64,000 nt of DNA from Aliiruegeria haliotis (GCF_003003255.1 NZ_PVTD01000015.1:1-64000), one strand, 5' to 3'. Counted from the first letter of the stretch, positions 34,095-44,403 are shown. Program-made: numbers and translations. The notes: generated from the letters alone by a model not told the origin.

Positions 34095-35072
34095 TCAAAA
34101 CACGAACCCGAGCGTCAGCCAAGCCTTGTCGCTCTCGAAGCGTCGTCGCGCACCGCTCTCGACGATATACTTGGCCTTCACGTTCATTGGTGTGTTTCCG
34201 ATCATCGTGGACCATGTCCAGATCGGTCCGATCCCATAGACCTCCGCCTGCAGGCTGTCTGCCCCGGTCACCGTGCGCATGTTCTCTGCGCCCGCACCGC
34301 TGTCATCATCAAGCTGGCGATAGGCATTACCGGTCACGCCGACAGCCATCTTGTTCGAGAAATGCTGCATCACCGTCCCCTCGAAATGGGCTTCGGGCGC
34401 GCTCTGATACTCGGTGGCTTCGTTCTTTGCGCTGAAGGTCACACCAAGCGAACCAGTAGGTTCCATCCCCTTCATCGGATCAAACCAGGTCAAGGACCAG
34501 GTCGGGTCGAATGCGAAACGGTTCTTGCCGGTGCTGAGCACGTCGATGTTGCGCCCCTGAACATCGATCGAGGCAGTGTCATAGGCACCAGTCGGCAGGA
34601 AGAACTGCAAAGCCAAGGTCTGGTGCAGGTTGCCTTTTGTCCAACCAAAGATTGGCGCGATTGTGATGTCGGAAAACGAGTTTTGCTGGTCACTGAGCCC
34701 GCCCGTAAACCCACTCGCGATCTCGCCGTTGAGATCCATACTGGACCATACAAAGGGGATGTTCAGATTGAGTCCGACGCGCGCGCCGGCCAGTGACGCG
34801 TCGAACACGCGCGTCGCATTGAACTTGTAAAGCGTGACGTCCAGAGACGGGTTTTCCAGAATGGCGCCCCCCATGGACACACTCGGCGCCGAACCGCTGA
34901 AATGCACGAAATCATTGTTGATGTAAGTCCCCGTCGGAGGCAGCACGCCCGCCATGCTGTCGCGGCTGCCGAGAAGGTAGGTCTAAAGTCCTCCCTCGAC
35001 AGCATACGCTTGCTGCCCGCAAATCGATGACAATAGAATGATTGCAGCTATCCGAGAGCAACTGTTGGTCAC
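34095..35072 (-). pseudogene. Outer-membrane channel of the SphA/MetA-degradation type, interrupted by an amber codon
   Basis: From a GTG at 35072 the frame encodes a good signal peptide (residues 1-24, ending GQQAYA) and then VEGGL, a TAG at codon 30 (34983-34985), and TYLLGSRDSMAGVLPPTGTY, the usual start of this beta-barrel family. The rest (about 295 residues) is open and ends in the barrel signature WLTLGFVF. Without the TAG the gene would be complete. Initiating inside at 34955 would lack any export signal. A sequencing error or a true nonsense mutation are both possible. Confidence 0.75.
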
Positions 35073-35687
35073 CTCTGACGCCTCTGATTTCTTTGATTCC
35101 CGACGAGGGAACCTGTCCACGCATGAGTTATCTAACATAGAGTCCCGCAATAATCTGTCGTCCGAGCGTCAATGGGGGAAGGGTGCATTTCGACAAAACT
35201 GGAGATACGCGGGGCCTTTGTCGAGAAACACAACGTATAGCCACATTCTAGGAGTCAAAGCGGTCACTCGTTGACTAAATGGCGAACTTCCGCCTTCCGC
35301 CCATCTAAACTGATCGTGCGAACGGCCGCTACCGAGCGCAAGCCGTCATCCGAGAGTTTCCATCAGATGTCTCCAAGGTCGGCATAGCTTCCGTTCGAAC
35401 AGGCCGCAGCATTCGGGACTCTGGGCTCACAGCCGACTTGCGGCAGCGCAGAGCGCTGCACTTGAAATGCCCTCTGAGAGCGGACATCGGCGCCGTGTAG
35501 GTTATTCTCGATCTTCAATCAGTTAACCCGATCAGCGGACCTTCGACGGCTGAAAGCGGGCGCCGGTCGAAAAGGCCCGGAATGACGGTACCGAGCCTGA
35601 AGCCGACTTCGGAACAGAGCGTGGAAATTCACAGCAAGGGCGGAAAGCTGTCGCTCGCGGAGAAATGAGGCCATGATCGGCGATCTC
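35073..35687. other. 615-base gene-free stretch
   Basis: No frame shows family features or a credible start. The sequence resembles the decayed intergenic DNA seen at 29431, 40364 and 50105. It separates the DUF3604/channel genes from the phosphatase gene. Confidence 0.4.
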
Positions 35688-37352
35688 TTAGTCCACGATC
35701 TCTCGCAGGACAGTGCCCGAAGCGCCGCTTGGTTGTGTCGTGGTGAATATGTCCGCCAGTGTCACGGCTACATCTGTCGTCGCAACCCTGCGAGTGATCC
35801 GCTTTGCTTCGATGCCGGGTCCGGCGAAGATGATTGGCACGTGGGTGTCATAGCGCCATGGCGATCCGTGCATGACCGCGATTGCGCCCGGATCGAGCAG
35901 GAAGGAGTACGGTGATTGCACCACGTAAACGTCACCGGATCGGGCCGGATGGAAGTTCCGCCGGATCGGCGCCTCCAGGAAGTCCCCGCGCTGCTCGGGG
36001 AACGGCACGCTTGGCATCGCCATGGCGATACCGGGTTGCGCGTTGAGCCGGTCGACGATCAGCCGCTCGATCACGCGGGTCTCGGCCCCGGCTGCGGCAA
36101 TCGCCTCGTGGTCCAGATAGATATATGGCCGGAAGAACGCCTTGATGGCATCCTGCACACCAAGCTCGGCCGCAATCTGGGCGTTCAGACTGTCCTCCAG
36201 CGCCGTGTGTCCGTTCCGCGCGGTCTCCATGCCCAGGTCGATCATGTGTTCCGGCATCTCCGGCATGCCGTGATCCGCCGACAGCACGTAGAGCACCTTG
36301 TCCGCGCCGATCTCAGCATCGAGAAAGGCAAAGAGATCGGCGAGGGTGCGGTCGAGGGTTCGAACCATCTCCTCGTTCTCGAGGCTCGACGGGCCGAAGA
36401 AATGGTTGGTTGCATCCACGCCAGAGAAACTCAGTCCGAGAAAGTCCACCGCGTCATCCTTGCCGAGCGTCTCGCCGAGAACCGCGGCCTTGCCGAAGGA
36501 GGCCGTGAGCTGATCTCCGAGCGGGCTCAGCAGGACCTGCGTGTAATAGAGGCCGTCCTCGGGAGCGCCATAGGGATGCGGAAAGCTGCGCCCGAAGCCC
36601 TTGAGATCGGTCTCGTAGGGCCGGTCGTCATTGTCGGCCAGCAGATAGCTGTCGATGGGGTCGCTCAGCGTCCATTCGGTCCCGATCGCGGCATCGGCGG
36701 GACGGTCCGCGTTCCACGCGATCACCCAGTCCGGATAGGCATCGTAGTAATAGCTGCTGGTCTGGAAGGCCCCGGTCTCCGTCGCCATCCAGAAGGCCTT
36801 GCCCACATGGCCGGCCATGGCAACCGCCGAGCGATCCTTGCCGGAAATGCCGATGATCTTCGACTGGCCATTATTCGATTTGTAGAGCTCGTCTCCGAAG
36901 GTCGTGGCGAGGAGATTTGCCGGCGACCGGCCGGAGGTGGCCGCGGCGGCTTGCGTGGGATCAAGCTGGTCGCCATCGCCGTCAAAGCCGGGCACCGGCA
37001 GGGTCACATGTTCGGGATCTTCGATGTTGTAACCCAGACGCCCGTCGGAGCGGTTGTACCAGGCGTTGCCGATCATCCCGTGCTCGGAGGGATGGGCGCC
37101 GGTGGCAAGGGTGGCATGACCGACAATCGTCTCGGTATTGGCATGAAGGTGATGGGCATCGGTGTACCAGACGCCGCCTTCCATCAGGCGGCGGAAGCCA
37201 TCGGGGCCGAAACTGCTTTCATAGCGGCTCAGGAGATCTCCGCGCAGACCATCGACCGTGATCTGGACGATCAGCGTGATGTCCCTAGCATGGGCCGCGG
37301 GGGCGAAGATCGTCCCTGCCACGAGGGATGCCGCGAGAAGTGATCTGAACAT
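35688..37352 (-). CDS. Alkaline phosphatase-superfamily phosphodiesterase/phosphatase (PafA-like)
   Basis: 554 residues with a signal peptide (about 1-22, ending AAHARD). The metal site begins QITVDGLRGDLLSRY. The threonine nucleophile lies in HANTETIVGHATLATGAHPSEHG. Further ligands are in FSGVDATNHFFGP, LSADHGMPEMPEH and a C-terminal MHGSPWRYDTHVPIIF. This places it with PafA-type phosphatases or nucleotide pyrophosphatases of the periplasm. It is downstream of the sulfatase gene, with a stem-loop between them. Confidence 0.9.
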   Translation of the reverse strand: MFRSLLAASLVAGTIFAPAAHARDITLIVQITVDGLRGDLLSRYESSFGPDGFRRLMEGGVWYTDAHHLHANTETIVGHATLATGAHPSEHGMIGNAWYNRSDGRLGYNIEDPEHVTLPVPGFDGDGDQLDPTQAAAATSGRSPANLLATTFGDELYKSNNGQSKIIGISGKDRSAVAMAGHVGKAFWMATETGAFQTSSYYYDAYPDWVIAWNADRPADAAIGTEWTLSDPIDSYLLADNDDRPYETDLKGFGRSFPHPYGAPEDGLYYTQVLLSPLGDQLTASFGKAAVLGETLGKDDAVDFLGLSFSGVDATNHFFGPSSLENEEMVRTLDRTLADLFAFLDAEIGADKVLYVLSADHGMPEMPEHMIDLGMETARNGHTALEDSLNAQIAAELGVQDAIKAFFRPYIYLDHEAIAAAGAETRVIERLIVDRLNAQPGIAMAMPSVPFPEQRGDFLEAPIRRNFHPARSGDVYVVQSPYSFLLDPGAIAVMHGSPWRYDTHVPIIFAGPGIEAKRITRRVATTDVAVTLADIFTTTQPSGASGTVLREIVD

Positions 37353-37377
37353 GAGCCGGGTGTCCCTTTCTGAACGA

Positions 37378-37403
37378 GACGCGGCCGAGGAACCGGCCGC
37401 GTC
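37378..37403 (-). other. Intercistronic stem-loop between sulfatase and phosphatase genes
   Basis: Perfect 10-bp stem GACGCGGCCG / CGGCCGCGTC with a 6-base loop. The minus-strand continuation has only a weak T tract, so it may stabilise or attenuate the message between the two esterase genes. Confidence 0.55.
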
Positions 37404-37465
37404 GGTATGCGTCTGTGTCGGGAGATATTGCGCCGCTCGGGCGGCGCCACGTCTTTTCGAGGCTG

Positions 37466-39106
37466 CTACTGCCAGGAGGTGAAAACCTCTCGCGCCAGCT
37501 CGCTTTCCGGACGCAGGTTCTCGATGCCTTCATAGGGCATGCCCGTGCCAAGCGGCAGATGCGGGTATTTCGCGATCATCTTCTGGTGCCGCTTGACCAT
37601 GTCCTGGAAGGAGGCTCCGGACCAGAGCGCATTCCCGATCTGGGCATGTTCCTCGCGCGGGTCGCGCAGGATGTTGTAGACGGGTGCGGCCGCCCCGGGC
37701 ACGCCGGGCGCAGGCAGGTGCATCTTGAACTCCTGCTTCACGACCGAGCGCATGATCGCCCCTTCGTAGACATACACATAGTCGCGCCGCGAGTTGCCCT
37801 CACCTTCGAGCAGCAGGGGCGTCTGGTCGACCCCGTCGATGATCCGATCCCGCGGGATGTAATCCATCGCGTTGCCGATCCGCGCGAAGGTCGTGAACAG
37901 GTCCGACACATGCACGATGTCGCCCACGGCGCTGTCCGGTGCGAGCACGCCCGGCCAGCGGATGAAGGCATCCGTGCGCACGCCGCCTTCGAGATGCTGT
38001 GTCTTGCCCCCCCGGTAGATCAGCTGGTTCAACCCCGACGTGCCCTCGTAGTGATACATCAACCCGTTATCGGCCATCAGCATGACGATGGTGTTGTCGG
38101 CCTCGCCAGTCTCGTCGAGCCTGGCCAGGAGATCGCCGATCCAGCTGTCCAGGAGCTGCAGCTTGTCGGCATGGAAGCCGCCATTTCGGGAGATGGCCTG
38201 TTCGGGATAGGCGAAGTTCAGCGGGTAGAGCGGCCAGTATTGCAGGAAGAACGGTTCGTCTTCCGCGGCCAGACGGTCGAGCTGTTCGAGGATCTGGCGC
38301 TGGTAGCGCTCGTTCATTTCCTCGTACTTGGCCTGTGTCCATTCCTCGCCCGGCTCCATGTCCACCTCGCGGGCCATGCCCCCGGCTTCGGCTTCGACAC
38401 CCGTGACAAGGCCGTAGGGCCGGAAGCGTTCGTCCAGCCCGAACTGGTTCGACTGGCCGGACAGATGGTAGCCCAGCATGTTGTTGGCGTCCTTGGCCTC
38501 CCGGATCATCAGGCTGAGCTGCACCTGCTGGTGCAGCGGGAAGGCCGCCCAGTCGAACCCCTGGTTGTGCGGATAGGCCTGCTCGATATCGCCCTGGTGC
38601 CACTTGCCAACATGGGCGGTGTTGTAGCCGGCCTGCTTCAACACTTCCGCAAGGGTCACCTCCTCGGCCGGCAGGCCCTCACCGACAAGCGCAACCTTCA
38701 CCTCCTCGACCCCGGCGCGAATGGGGTGCCGCCCGGTCAGGAAGGCCGTGCGGGTCGGGGTGCAGGACGGTTCGGTGTACATGCGCATCAGGGACAGGCC
38801 GTCCTGCGCAAGCTGGTTGATGTTCGGCGTGTCGATCCCGGTGACGTAGTTGAGCTTTCGGCTGCCCATCTGGCCGAAGCTGACATCGTCGATCAGGATG
38901 TAGAGGATGTTCGGAGGCTTGCCACCATTGGCCTCCCAGATCTCGTTCAGGCGCCCATCGATCCGTTCATCCTGTTCAGCCCAGGCCTCCCCGAACTGCG
39001 CTTCGAGATATCGGTATTCGCCATCGCGGATGATTTCCCCCTCCTGCGCGAGAGCTGGAGCCGTGGCCAGCACGCAGAGTGCTGCCAATGACAGAGTTTT
39101 CTTCAT
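37466..39106 (-). CDS. Type I sulfatase (arylsulfatase family), secreted
   Basis: 546 residues from the ATG at 39106 with AAGGAA upstream and a signal peptide (1-20, ending PALAQ). The formylglycine motif reads SCTPTRTAFLTGRHP (C-x-P-T-R), and metal ligands appear in ILYILIDDVSFGQMG and LMADNGLMYHYEGTSG. HVGKWHQGDIEQAYP holds the conserved Lys-His region. It hydrolyses sulfate esters in the periplasm after activation by a formylglycine-generating enzyme. The divergent AraC gene probably controls it. Confidence 0.92.
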   Translation of the reverse strand: MKKTLSLAALCVLATAPALAQEGEIIRDGEYRYLEAQFGEAWAEQDERIDGRLNEIWEANGGKPPNILYILIDDVSFGQMGSRKLNYVTGIDTPNINQLAQDGLSLMRMYTEPSCTPTRTAFLTGRHPIRAGVEEVKVALVGEGLPAEEVTLAEVLKQAGYNTAHVGKWHQGDIEQAYPHNQGFDWAAFPLHQQVQLSLMIREAKDANNMLGYHLSGQSNQFGLDERFRPYGLVTGVEAEAGGMAREVDMEPGEEWTQAKYEEMNERYQRQILEQLDRLAAEDEPFFLQYWPLYPLNFAYPEQAISRNGGFHADKLQLLDSWIGDLLARLDETGEADNTIVMLMADNGLMYHYEGTSGLNQLIYRGGKTQHLEGGVRTDAFIRWPGVLAPDSAVGDIVHVSDLFTTFARIGNAMDYIPRDRIIDGVDQTPLLLEGEGNSRRDYVYVYEGAIMRSVVKQEFKMHLPAPGVPGAAAPVYNILRDPREEHAQIGNALWSGASFQDMVKRHQKMIAKYPHLPLGTGMPYEGIENLRPESELAREVFTSWQ

Positions 39107-39391
39107 GGCATTTCCTTCTTTAACTGGGATCACGTGTCAGTCTCGTCCGCTTGCAACCCGCGCGCGATCAACTCATGGCACGCGCCCGATATCGATTTGT
39201 CCTGTGCGGCGGCATAGTCGCCAAGCTCTTGCCGCTCGCCAATCGTCAGAAACGTGACCACTCGTACTGTCCGGGCAGTGTCAGGTGGGAGCGGAGGCCT
39301 GCCTCCAACCCGTCGATGGTCACATCTTTCAGCCAGTGTTCAATTCCTGTGTCGCGAGTTATCCTTGCCGGAAAACTACCTGTGCGGGAAA

Positions 39392-40363
39392 ATGGACCAC
39401 ATCAAAAAACAGCCAACTGCTGCCGGGACGCTCCCGAACGACACCGTCGAGATGTGCCTTGCCGATCCGAACCTGCTCGACCGGGTGTCCACCTGGAGTC
39501 TCGATTTCCGGCAGCTCGAACCGGGTCCCATGACAACCAGGATCCGGCTTCGGCAGGGGCGTGTCCTGAACCTTCTGGAGATCGCGATGGACCGTGCTGT
39601 CCATCAAACCGGACTGGCCCCGCCCGGGACGGTTTCATTCGGAATCCCCCTCAGCGAAGGCATCAACCATTGGCACAATCGGCATCCGGACCCGGACGGG
39701 CTGTTGTCGTTCGGCACGACAGATGGCTTCGAGGGGGTGAGCAACGCCTCTTTTCAGGGGCTGACCCTGTCCGTGGATCAGTCAGCAATTGAGGCGCTGT
39801 GCGCGTCCCTCGGTGTCCCTTTTCCGACCTCCTTGGCTGCTGGAGGCGTGGTGGCCGACACTGCCGGACATGCGTCCTTGCCTTCTATAACCCGAAAGGT
39901 CCTCGCCTATCTGGACGGTGGATCCCCGTCATGTCGGAACACTGAGGAAGAGATCCTCGCGGCTATGCTGAACACTTGCGCGTCGCACCGATCAATCACC
40001 GATCGCAGCACAGCGCACGCAAGGGCGCGCGCGCTTCGAGTTGCATTGGAGTTCATGGAGCAAAGCGCAGAGGAAAATCCACCTCTCAGCCTGATCTGCG
40101 AGACTGCAGCGGTTTCCGAACGTACCTTGAACCGTGCCTTCAATGAACGCTTCGGCGTCGGCCCGAAGGCGTATCTACTGCGATTGAGACTGGGGAGGGT
40201 GCATCAGGACCTCTTGCGACACGATCCAGCAGAGTTGGTTTCGTGTATCGCAAACCGTTGGGGTTTTTGGCACATGGGCCAGTTTGCAAAGGACTACCAG
40301 GCCCACTTTGGAAAGCTGCCCTCGGACACGCTCCGCCAAACCACGACCCATAGACCAGTCTAA
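39392..40363 (+). CDS. AraC-family regulator
   Basis: 323 residues from the ATG at 39392; the frame is open back to 39254, but the upstream residues are low-complexity. The C-terminal AraC domain has two helix-turn-helix motifs: NPPLSLICETAAVSERTLNRAF and the second ending FWHMGQFAKDYQAHFGKLPSDTLR. The N-terminal half (about 30-180) is a degenerate ligand-binding domain. It diverges from the sulfatase and phosphatase genes across a 285-base promoter region. Confidence 0.85.
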   Translation: MDHIKKQPTAAGTLPNDTVEMCLADPNLLDRVSTWSLDFRQLEPGPMTTRIRLRQGRVLNLLEIAMDRAVHQTGLAPPGTVSFGIPLSEGINHWHNRHPDPDGLLSFGTTDGFEGVSNASFQGLTLSVDQSAIEALCASLGVPFPTSLAAGGVVADTAGHASLPSITRKVLAYLDGGSPSCRNTEEEILAAMLNTCASHRSITDRSTAHARARALRVALEFMEQSAEENPPLSLICETAAVSERTLNRAFNERFGVGPKAYLLRLRLGRVHQDLLRHDPAELVSCIANRWGFWHMGQFAKDYQAHFGKLPSDTLRQTTTHRPV

Positions 40364-41209
40364 GACCTGCCTCCCGCCGTCGTACGGGTGACGAAGCAGC
40401 GATCGACCACTTGCTCGGCTCTTGTCCAGATGCGCATCGGCGGAAAAGTTGTCACTTGCCGACGGCACCCACCCTCTGTCCGGTTCCACATACAAAACGA
40501 ATTTTATCTTTTACCCGCCAAGCTGCAGAGCATTCGGTTGCGATCAAAGGGCGGGTCTTGGCCGTTTGTGCTCGTTTGCAGCCGGCGTCAGAAAGTCAGG
40601 TTTTTTGCGCAACTCAGACATCTGGCGCAGGTACAGCGAACGACCGGCTTCGAGATAAGCTAATGTGGCGGCGTTCAATGGCCGCTTTCGGGAAATCGCA
40701 CTGCACTGCCGCGACGTAGTCCGAGATTTGATGGGCGCGCGGCCCCATAATTCGCTGCGTCAGCATCAGGCTGCTTAGTCCGCATGAGAGACACCCGATG
40801 CGCGCGCGGCGAACGACTGGTTCAGATTCGGAGCTATGCGACCCGGCTCAATGACCGGTTTGCGGAACTCGTGCTGCGGTGCCGCGCCGATCCCTGCATC
40901 TCGGGTGCCACGCGGACGCAGATTTCACTGCACCAGCATCAGGCGGCTTCGCCCGGGGAACACCCATTCAAAGTCCACGCTTCGAAGGTCGACTTCTTGC
41001 AGAAACGGCCGATTGGGACCGCCGATCCGCGCGTTTGGGCGCGAAGGTCGGCTTTCGCAAGAAGCTGACCTTAAATAGAATTGGCTCTAGTCCCGAGTTG
41101 CGGACGTTTCTGCCGCTCACCTTACCCACCCCGTCAGGCCGCTTCCTGCGCAAAGCGGACACTATGCCTGAAGTACGTTTCGTCCGGTTGTGGAGTATTG
41201 GCAACGGGC
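40364..41209. other. 846-base gene-free stretch
   Basis: Only short frames without starts or domains. A degenerate repeat core (AATGACCGGTTTGCGGAA at 40849 region) matches copies in other intergenic stretches. It looks like decayed DNA between the AraC and the CadC-like genes. Confidence 0.4.
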
Positions 41210-42730
41210 TCAGTCTGGAACTCCCACTGCTCTTAGAGCATGGCACAGCAACAGCGACGTGGACTCCCAAGCCAACCAGTTTTCAGTTAGACTTTGCCAT
41301 TGCAGGATCTGGAAATCGGGGTATTCCGCCAAGAATCGTTTGGCTGAGGATTTCGCGTCATCCAAGCGGCCCAGTTCATACTGACAAGTAATTAGGCACA
41401 TCTGCAAGAATGCGTTGGACGGATGTTTAGCAAGACCCTGCCTTGAGGCATTCAGGCACTCGGCGTATTTCCCTTCAACTAGCAGTGCCTTGCAGATTGC
41501 CATGTCGCATCGGAAGCTCTGCGGATCGTCAGGTGACAAGTTGAGCGAGGTGTTGGCATAGGAAATCGCTCTATCTGGATCGCCGTGGTAGGACTCCATC
41601 AGTGCTAGGCTGGCCCATGCCCAGGCAAAACTCGGACATTGCCTTGTCGAGTCCTCAAGTAGCGAAATCGCGCGTCTTGCCTGATCGCTCATGAAACCGA
41701 TGACATAACCTGCGTATGCCCCCGTCTCGGCGTCAACGTCAGGGTTCACAAGAGCTGCCTCAGCAAGACGCAGCGAGTGCCTTCGCTGTTCGTTGGTTGG
41801 CGACGCGAAGCGCCAGCCGATGAGTGTTGTGCACCAAGCACGGACTGCCATCGCACGGCCATAGTCCGGCGCCCGAGCGATGGCTGCATCCAGCAGTTCG
41901 ATCGCGGCCTGAATGTCCTGTCCGTTCAGTGCTGCTCTCGCTCTCAAGTAGAGATCGTATGCGGTTTGGTCGCGCGGCGGCTTACGGCTTGATCGCCGAA
42001 TTTCGGCACGCTGGATCTCAGACCCGATCCGACCTGCCGTCTCGGCGGCGATATCGTCCTGAAGTCGGAAAACTTCTCCAAGATCGGTTTCGTAGCGGCT
42101 CGCCCAGATTTGGATGGCATCGTTGGTGTCTACAAGGCGAACCGTCACGCGGACCCGGCCTTCTGCACGGCGGATGCTGCCTTCGAGAATGTAGCGCACG
42201 CCCAACTCTTCTCCGACCTGACGGGGATCGAATTCTCGATCACGGTATCGAAATGAGGAATTCCGGGCGATCACAAAAACCCACGGTACAAACGATAGCG
42301 CGGTAATGATCTCTTCGCTCAATCCATCCGCGAAATAATCTTCTTGAGCGCTACTCGACATGTTGGTGAACGGAAGGACAGCGATCGAGGGCCGGTTGAA
42401 ATAGTCGCGACGGTCAATGGAACCAATAAGCTCAATGCCACCAATGTACTTGTACCCCTGCCCACGGACCGTTTCGATAAATCTTGGTCGTTTTGGGTCG
42501 TCGTCGAGAGCCTGCCGGATGTCATGGACGTATTCCTTTACCAACCCCTCGGTTACTGCGAGATCGGCCCAAATCTCGTCCAGTATCGTTTCCTTCGTCA
42601 TCACGCGATTGGGATATCGCACCAACAGGTTCAGCAGCTTTGTCGCTTTGGAGCCGAGTTGGATCGGTCGTTCGCCTTTCCACAGGCGCCCGTCAGATAG
42701 ATCGAACCGAATTTTTTCCCTGTTTGTCAT
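41210..42730 (-). CDS. CadC/OmpR-type winged-helix regulator with TPR domain
   Basis: 506 residues from the ATG at 42730. Residues about 1-100 are an OmpR/PhoB-type winged helix ending in RFIETVRGQGYKYIG. Next comes a TolB-like segment (SIAVLPFTNMSSSAQEDYFADGLSEEIITAL, described here by its start at about 115) as in adenylate-cyclase-linked regulators. The C-terminal half consists of TPR-like repeats (for example PDDPQSFRCDMAICKALLVE). No membrane segment is evident, so it is a soluble variant. It diverges from the small secreted protein at 43003 and may control that pair. Confidence 0.88.
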   Translation of the reverse strand: MTNREKIRFDLSDGRLWKGERPIQLGSKATKLLNLLVRYPNRVMTKETILDEIWADLAVTEGLVKEYVHDIRQALDDDPKRPRFIETVRGQGYKYIGGIELIGSIDRRDYFNRPSIAVLPFTNMSSSAQEDYFADGLSEEIITALSFVPWVFVIARNSSFRYRDREFDPRQVGEELGVRYILEGSIRRAEGRVRVTVRLVDTNDAIQIWASRYETDLGEVFRLQDDIAAETAGRIGSEIQRAEIRRSSRKPPRDQTAYDLYLRARAALNGQDIQAAIELLDAAIARAPDYGRAMAVRAWCTTLIGWRFASPTNEQRRHSLRLAEAALVNPDVDAETGAYAGYVIGFMSDQARRAISLLEDSTRQCPSFAWAWASLALMESYHGDPDRAISYANTSLNLSPDDPQSFRCDMAICKALLVEGKYAECLNASRQGLAKHPSNAFLQMCLITCQYELGRLDDAKSSAKRFLAEYPDFQILQWQSLTENWLAWESTSLLLCHALRAVGVPD

Positions 42731-43002
42731 GACTATGGCCGCACTGAACTGGCTACTCTTTGATAGTATCACACCCGACGGTCCGGCGCGCCGATTGTCA
42801 GCCTTCCGAATGTCTGCATCTCAACGAAGGCGATATGGATAGATGAAAAGCCCATCCAGTCTCGTGCAGGGTCTAGAAGTTCAGGACCATCCACACGAAT
42901 CCACAATAATTCCACCTGCATCCAACGACAGCGGCAAACCTCGGGTCCAGAATAGGGCCAGGCTTCTCGGGGTTTCTGAGTGGCCATCACTCAAAGGAGA
43001 AA

Positions 43003-43296
43003 ATGATGTCCCGATTGAAATTGACGGCAGCGTTCGTTCTTTTCGCATTGAGTGCGCCGCTCCAGGCCCAAGTATTTGAGCGACCGGAGCCCAAGGTCGG
43101 CTTCGCTTATCCGGATGAGTACTGCACGAACCGTGGTGTTCGCGTCGATGTCCATGGCTTCGCGTGCCTCAGAGTCGACGGAGGATCATTCTTGGCTAAG
43201 TGCGAAATCTCCCTCAATAATCCAGTCTGGCGCGCTACGGGAGAGTCCTGCGAGCCGGATCCGAACTCTGAGAGTCACTCAGTACTCCCAAACTGA
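43003..43296 (+). CDS. Small secreted Cys-containing protein
   Basis: 97 residues, with AAAGGAGAAA just before tandem ATGs and a signal peptide of about 22 residues (ending APLQAQ). The mature part has four cysteines. Its segment with two cysteines 14 residues apart (YC...FAC) followed by NNPVWRA matches the N-terminal region of the next gene's product (HC...SAC, then NSSAWHG). I do not know the family. It probably forms a unit with the protease-like gene 94 bases downstream. Confidence 0.8.
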   Translation: MMSRLKLTAAFVLFALSAPLQAQVFERPEPKVGFAYPDEYCTNRGVRVDVHGFACLRVDGGSFLAKCEISLNNPVWRATGESCEPDPNSESHSVLPN

Positions 43297-43390
43297 GACT
43301 ATCAGTTGACGCTTTCATTGGCGGGGCCCCTGTAGAGCCGGCCCATTCCAACGCAAAGTACATGATTTCACTTCAATACGTGAGGAGGAA

Positions 43391-44191
43391 ATGTTGCGAG
43401 TAGCAATGTCAGCAGCAGTTGCTCTTGTTTCGGCCAGTGCGACCGCGGACTCACAACCATACGAACGCTTCGCTTCTCAAACGGGAGTCGGTCAGCCGCA
43501 CTACCACTGCAAAATCAAGGACTCCAGGGCAAGAATCCAGGATTCTGCCTGCCTAGCCAACGGAAGGCCATTCTTCGAGGCTAACCACGACAATCCACTC
43601 AACAGTTCAGCATGGCACGGGTTCGGGAGATCTCAGAGCGCAAGCGCCACAGGTGACCGCGGCAATCATACCCTTCCCCGACGAATGGTGTTGCCCGTGG
43701 TCGAGATCCGCGACGTTTTCGAACCATACGCTTCGTATTGCCGCCGTTATCCAGGCCACTGCGATCTGTCCGGCGCGGGTGTTTTGGAACTCAATCCGGA
43801 TTCAATTCGCTCCCTAGAATTAGCTAATTCGAGTGTCAACCTTGCGATCAACATCGGCGCCAGCGATAGAGATCTTTACGGTCATGAAGATTATTGGGAA
43901 TACCCATCGCGCGGGATAGGCGATTGTGAGGACATCGCTTTATTCAAGAGGGAACACTTGGTTCGGTTGGGAATACCACGTGGTGCAATGACAATTGCCC
44001 TTGTCCATCATCGGAAAGAATTGTTTCCGCATGCGGTCTTGATGATCGAAACCACAAAGGGCACCTATTTACTCGACAACTTGGAAAACGAAGTCGTTCT
44101 CTGGTACGAAGCGCCTTACAACTTCGAGGCCCGCGAAAGAGCGGGTGGCTCTTGGGAACGGTATGATCAGAGAATCTGGAAGTACGAGTAA
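43391..44191 (+). CDS. Secreted transglutaminase-like cysteine peptidase (BTLCP family)
   Basis: 266 residues with GAGGAGGAA before the start and a signal peptide of about 20 residues. Residues about 30-80 form a Cys-pair domain shared with the preceding small protein. The catalytic domain (about 100-262) has the BTLCP pattern: DYWEYPSRGIGDCEDIALFK (Cys after GD), LFPHAVLMIETTKGTYLLDN (His, Asp) and the closing WERYDQRIWKYE. Such enzymes process adhesins in the periplasm, as LapG does. The usual partner genes are not in view. Confidence 0.88.
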   Translation: MLRVAMSAAVALVSASATADSQPYERFASQTGVGQPHYHCKIKDSRARIQDSACLANGRPFFEANHDNPLNSSAWHGFGRSQSASATGDRGNHTLPRRMVLPVVEIRDVFEPYASYCRRYPGHCDLSGAGVLELNPDSIRSLELANSSVNLAINIGASDRDLYGHEDYWEYPSRGIGDCEDIALFKREHLVRLGIPRGAMTIALVHHRKELFPHAVLMIETTKGTYLLDNLENEVVLWYEAPYNFEARERAGGSWERYDQRIWKYE

Positions 44192-44403
44192 GGATATTGC
44201 CGGCCCAACCAAGCTACGGAATGGTTTGGGAACAGATATTTGCAGACATCCAACAAGAACTCTCAAATGTATGAAAGATCGGCGAAACTGCCGATTGTCT
44301 AAACCGCGGCATTGGTCAATATGGGCTCTGAACAGACGCTGCGTCCAGATGTAAGGAGCGTCCGGTCAGGGATGGCGGACGATTGCTGTCGCCCGCCAAA
44401 GCC

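Noticed and set aside
43003-43296. Reading the small secreted protein as a truncated copy of the peptidase gene
   Set aside because: It has its own strong ribosome site, signal peptide and a natural end, so it looks like an independent gene.
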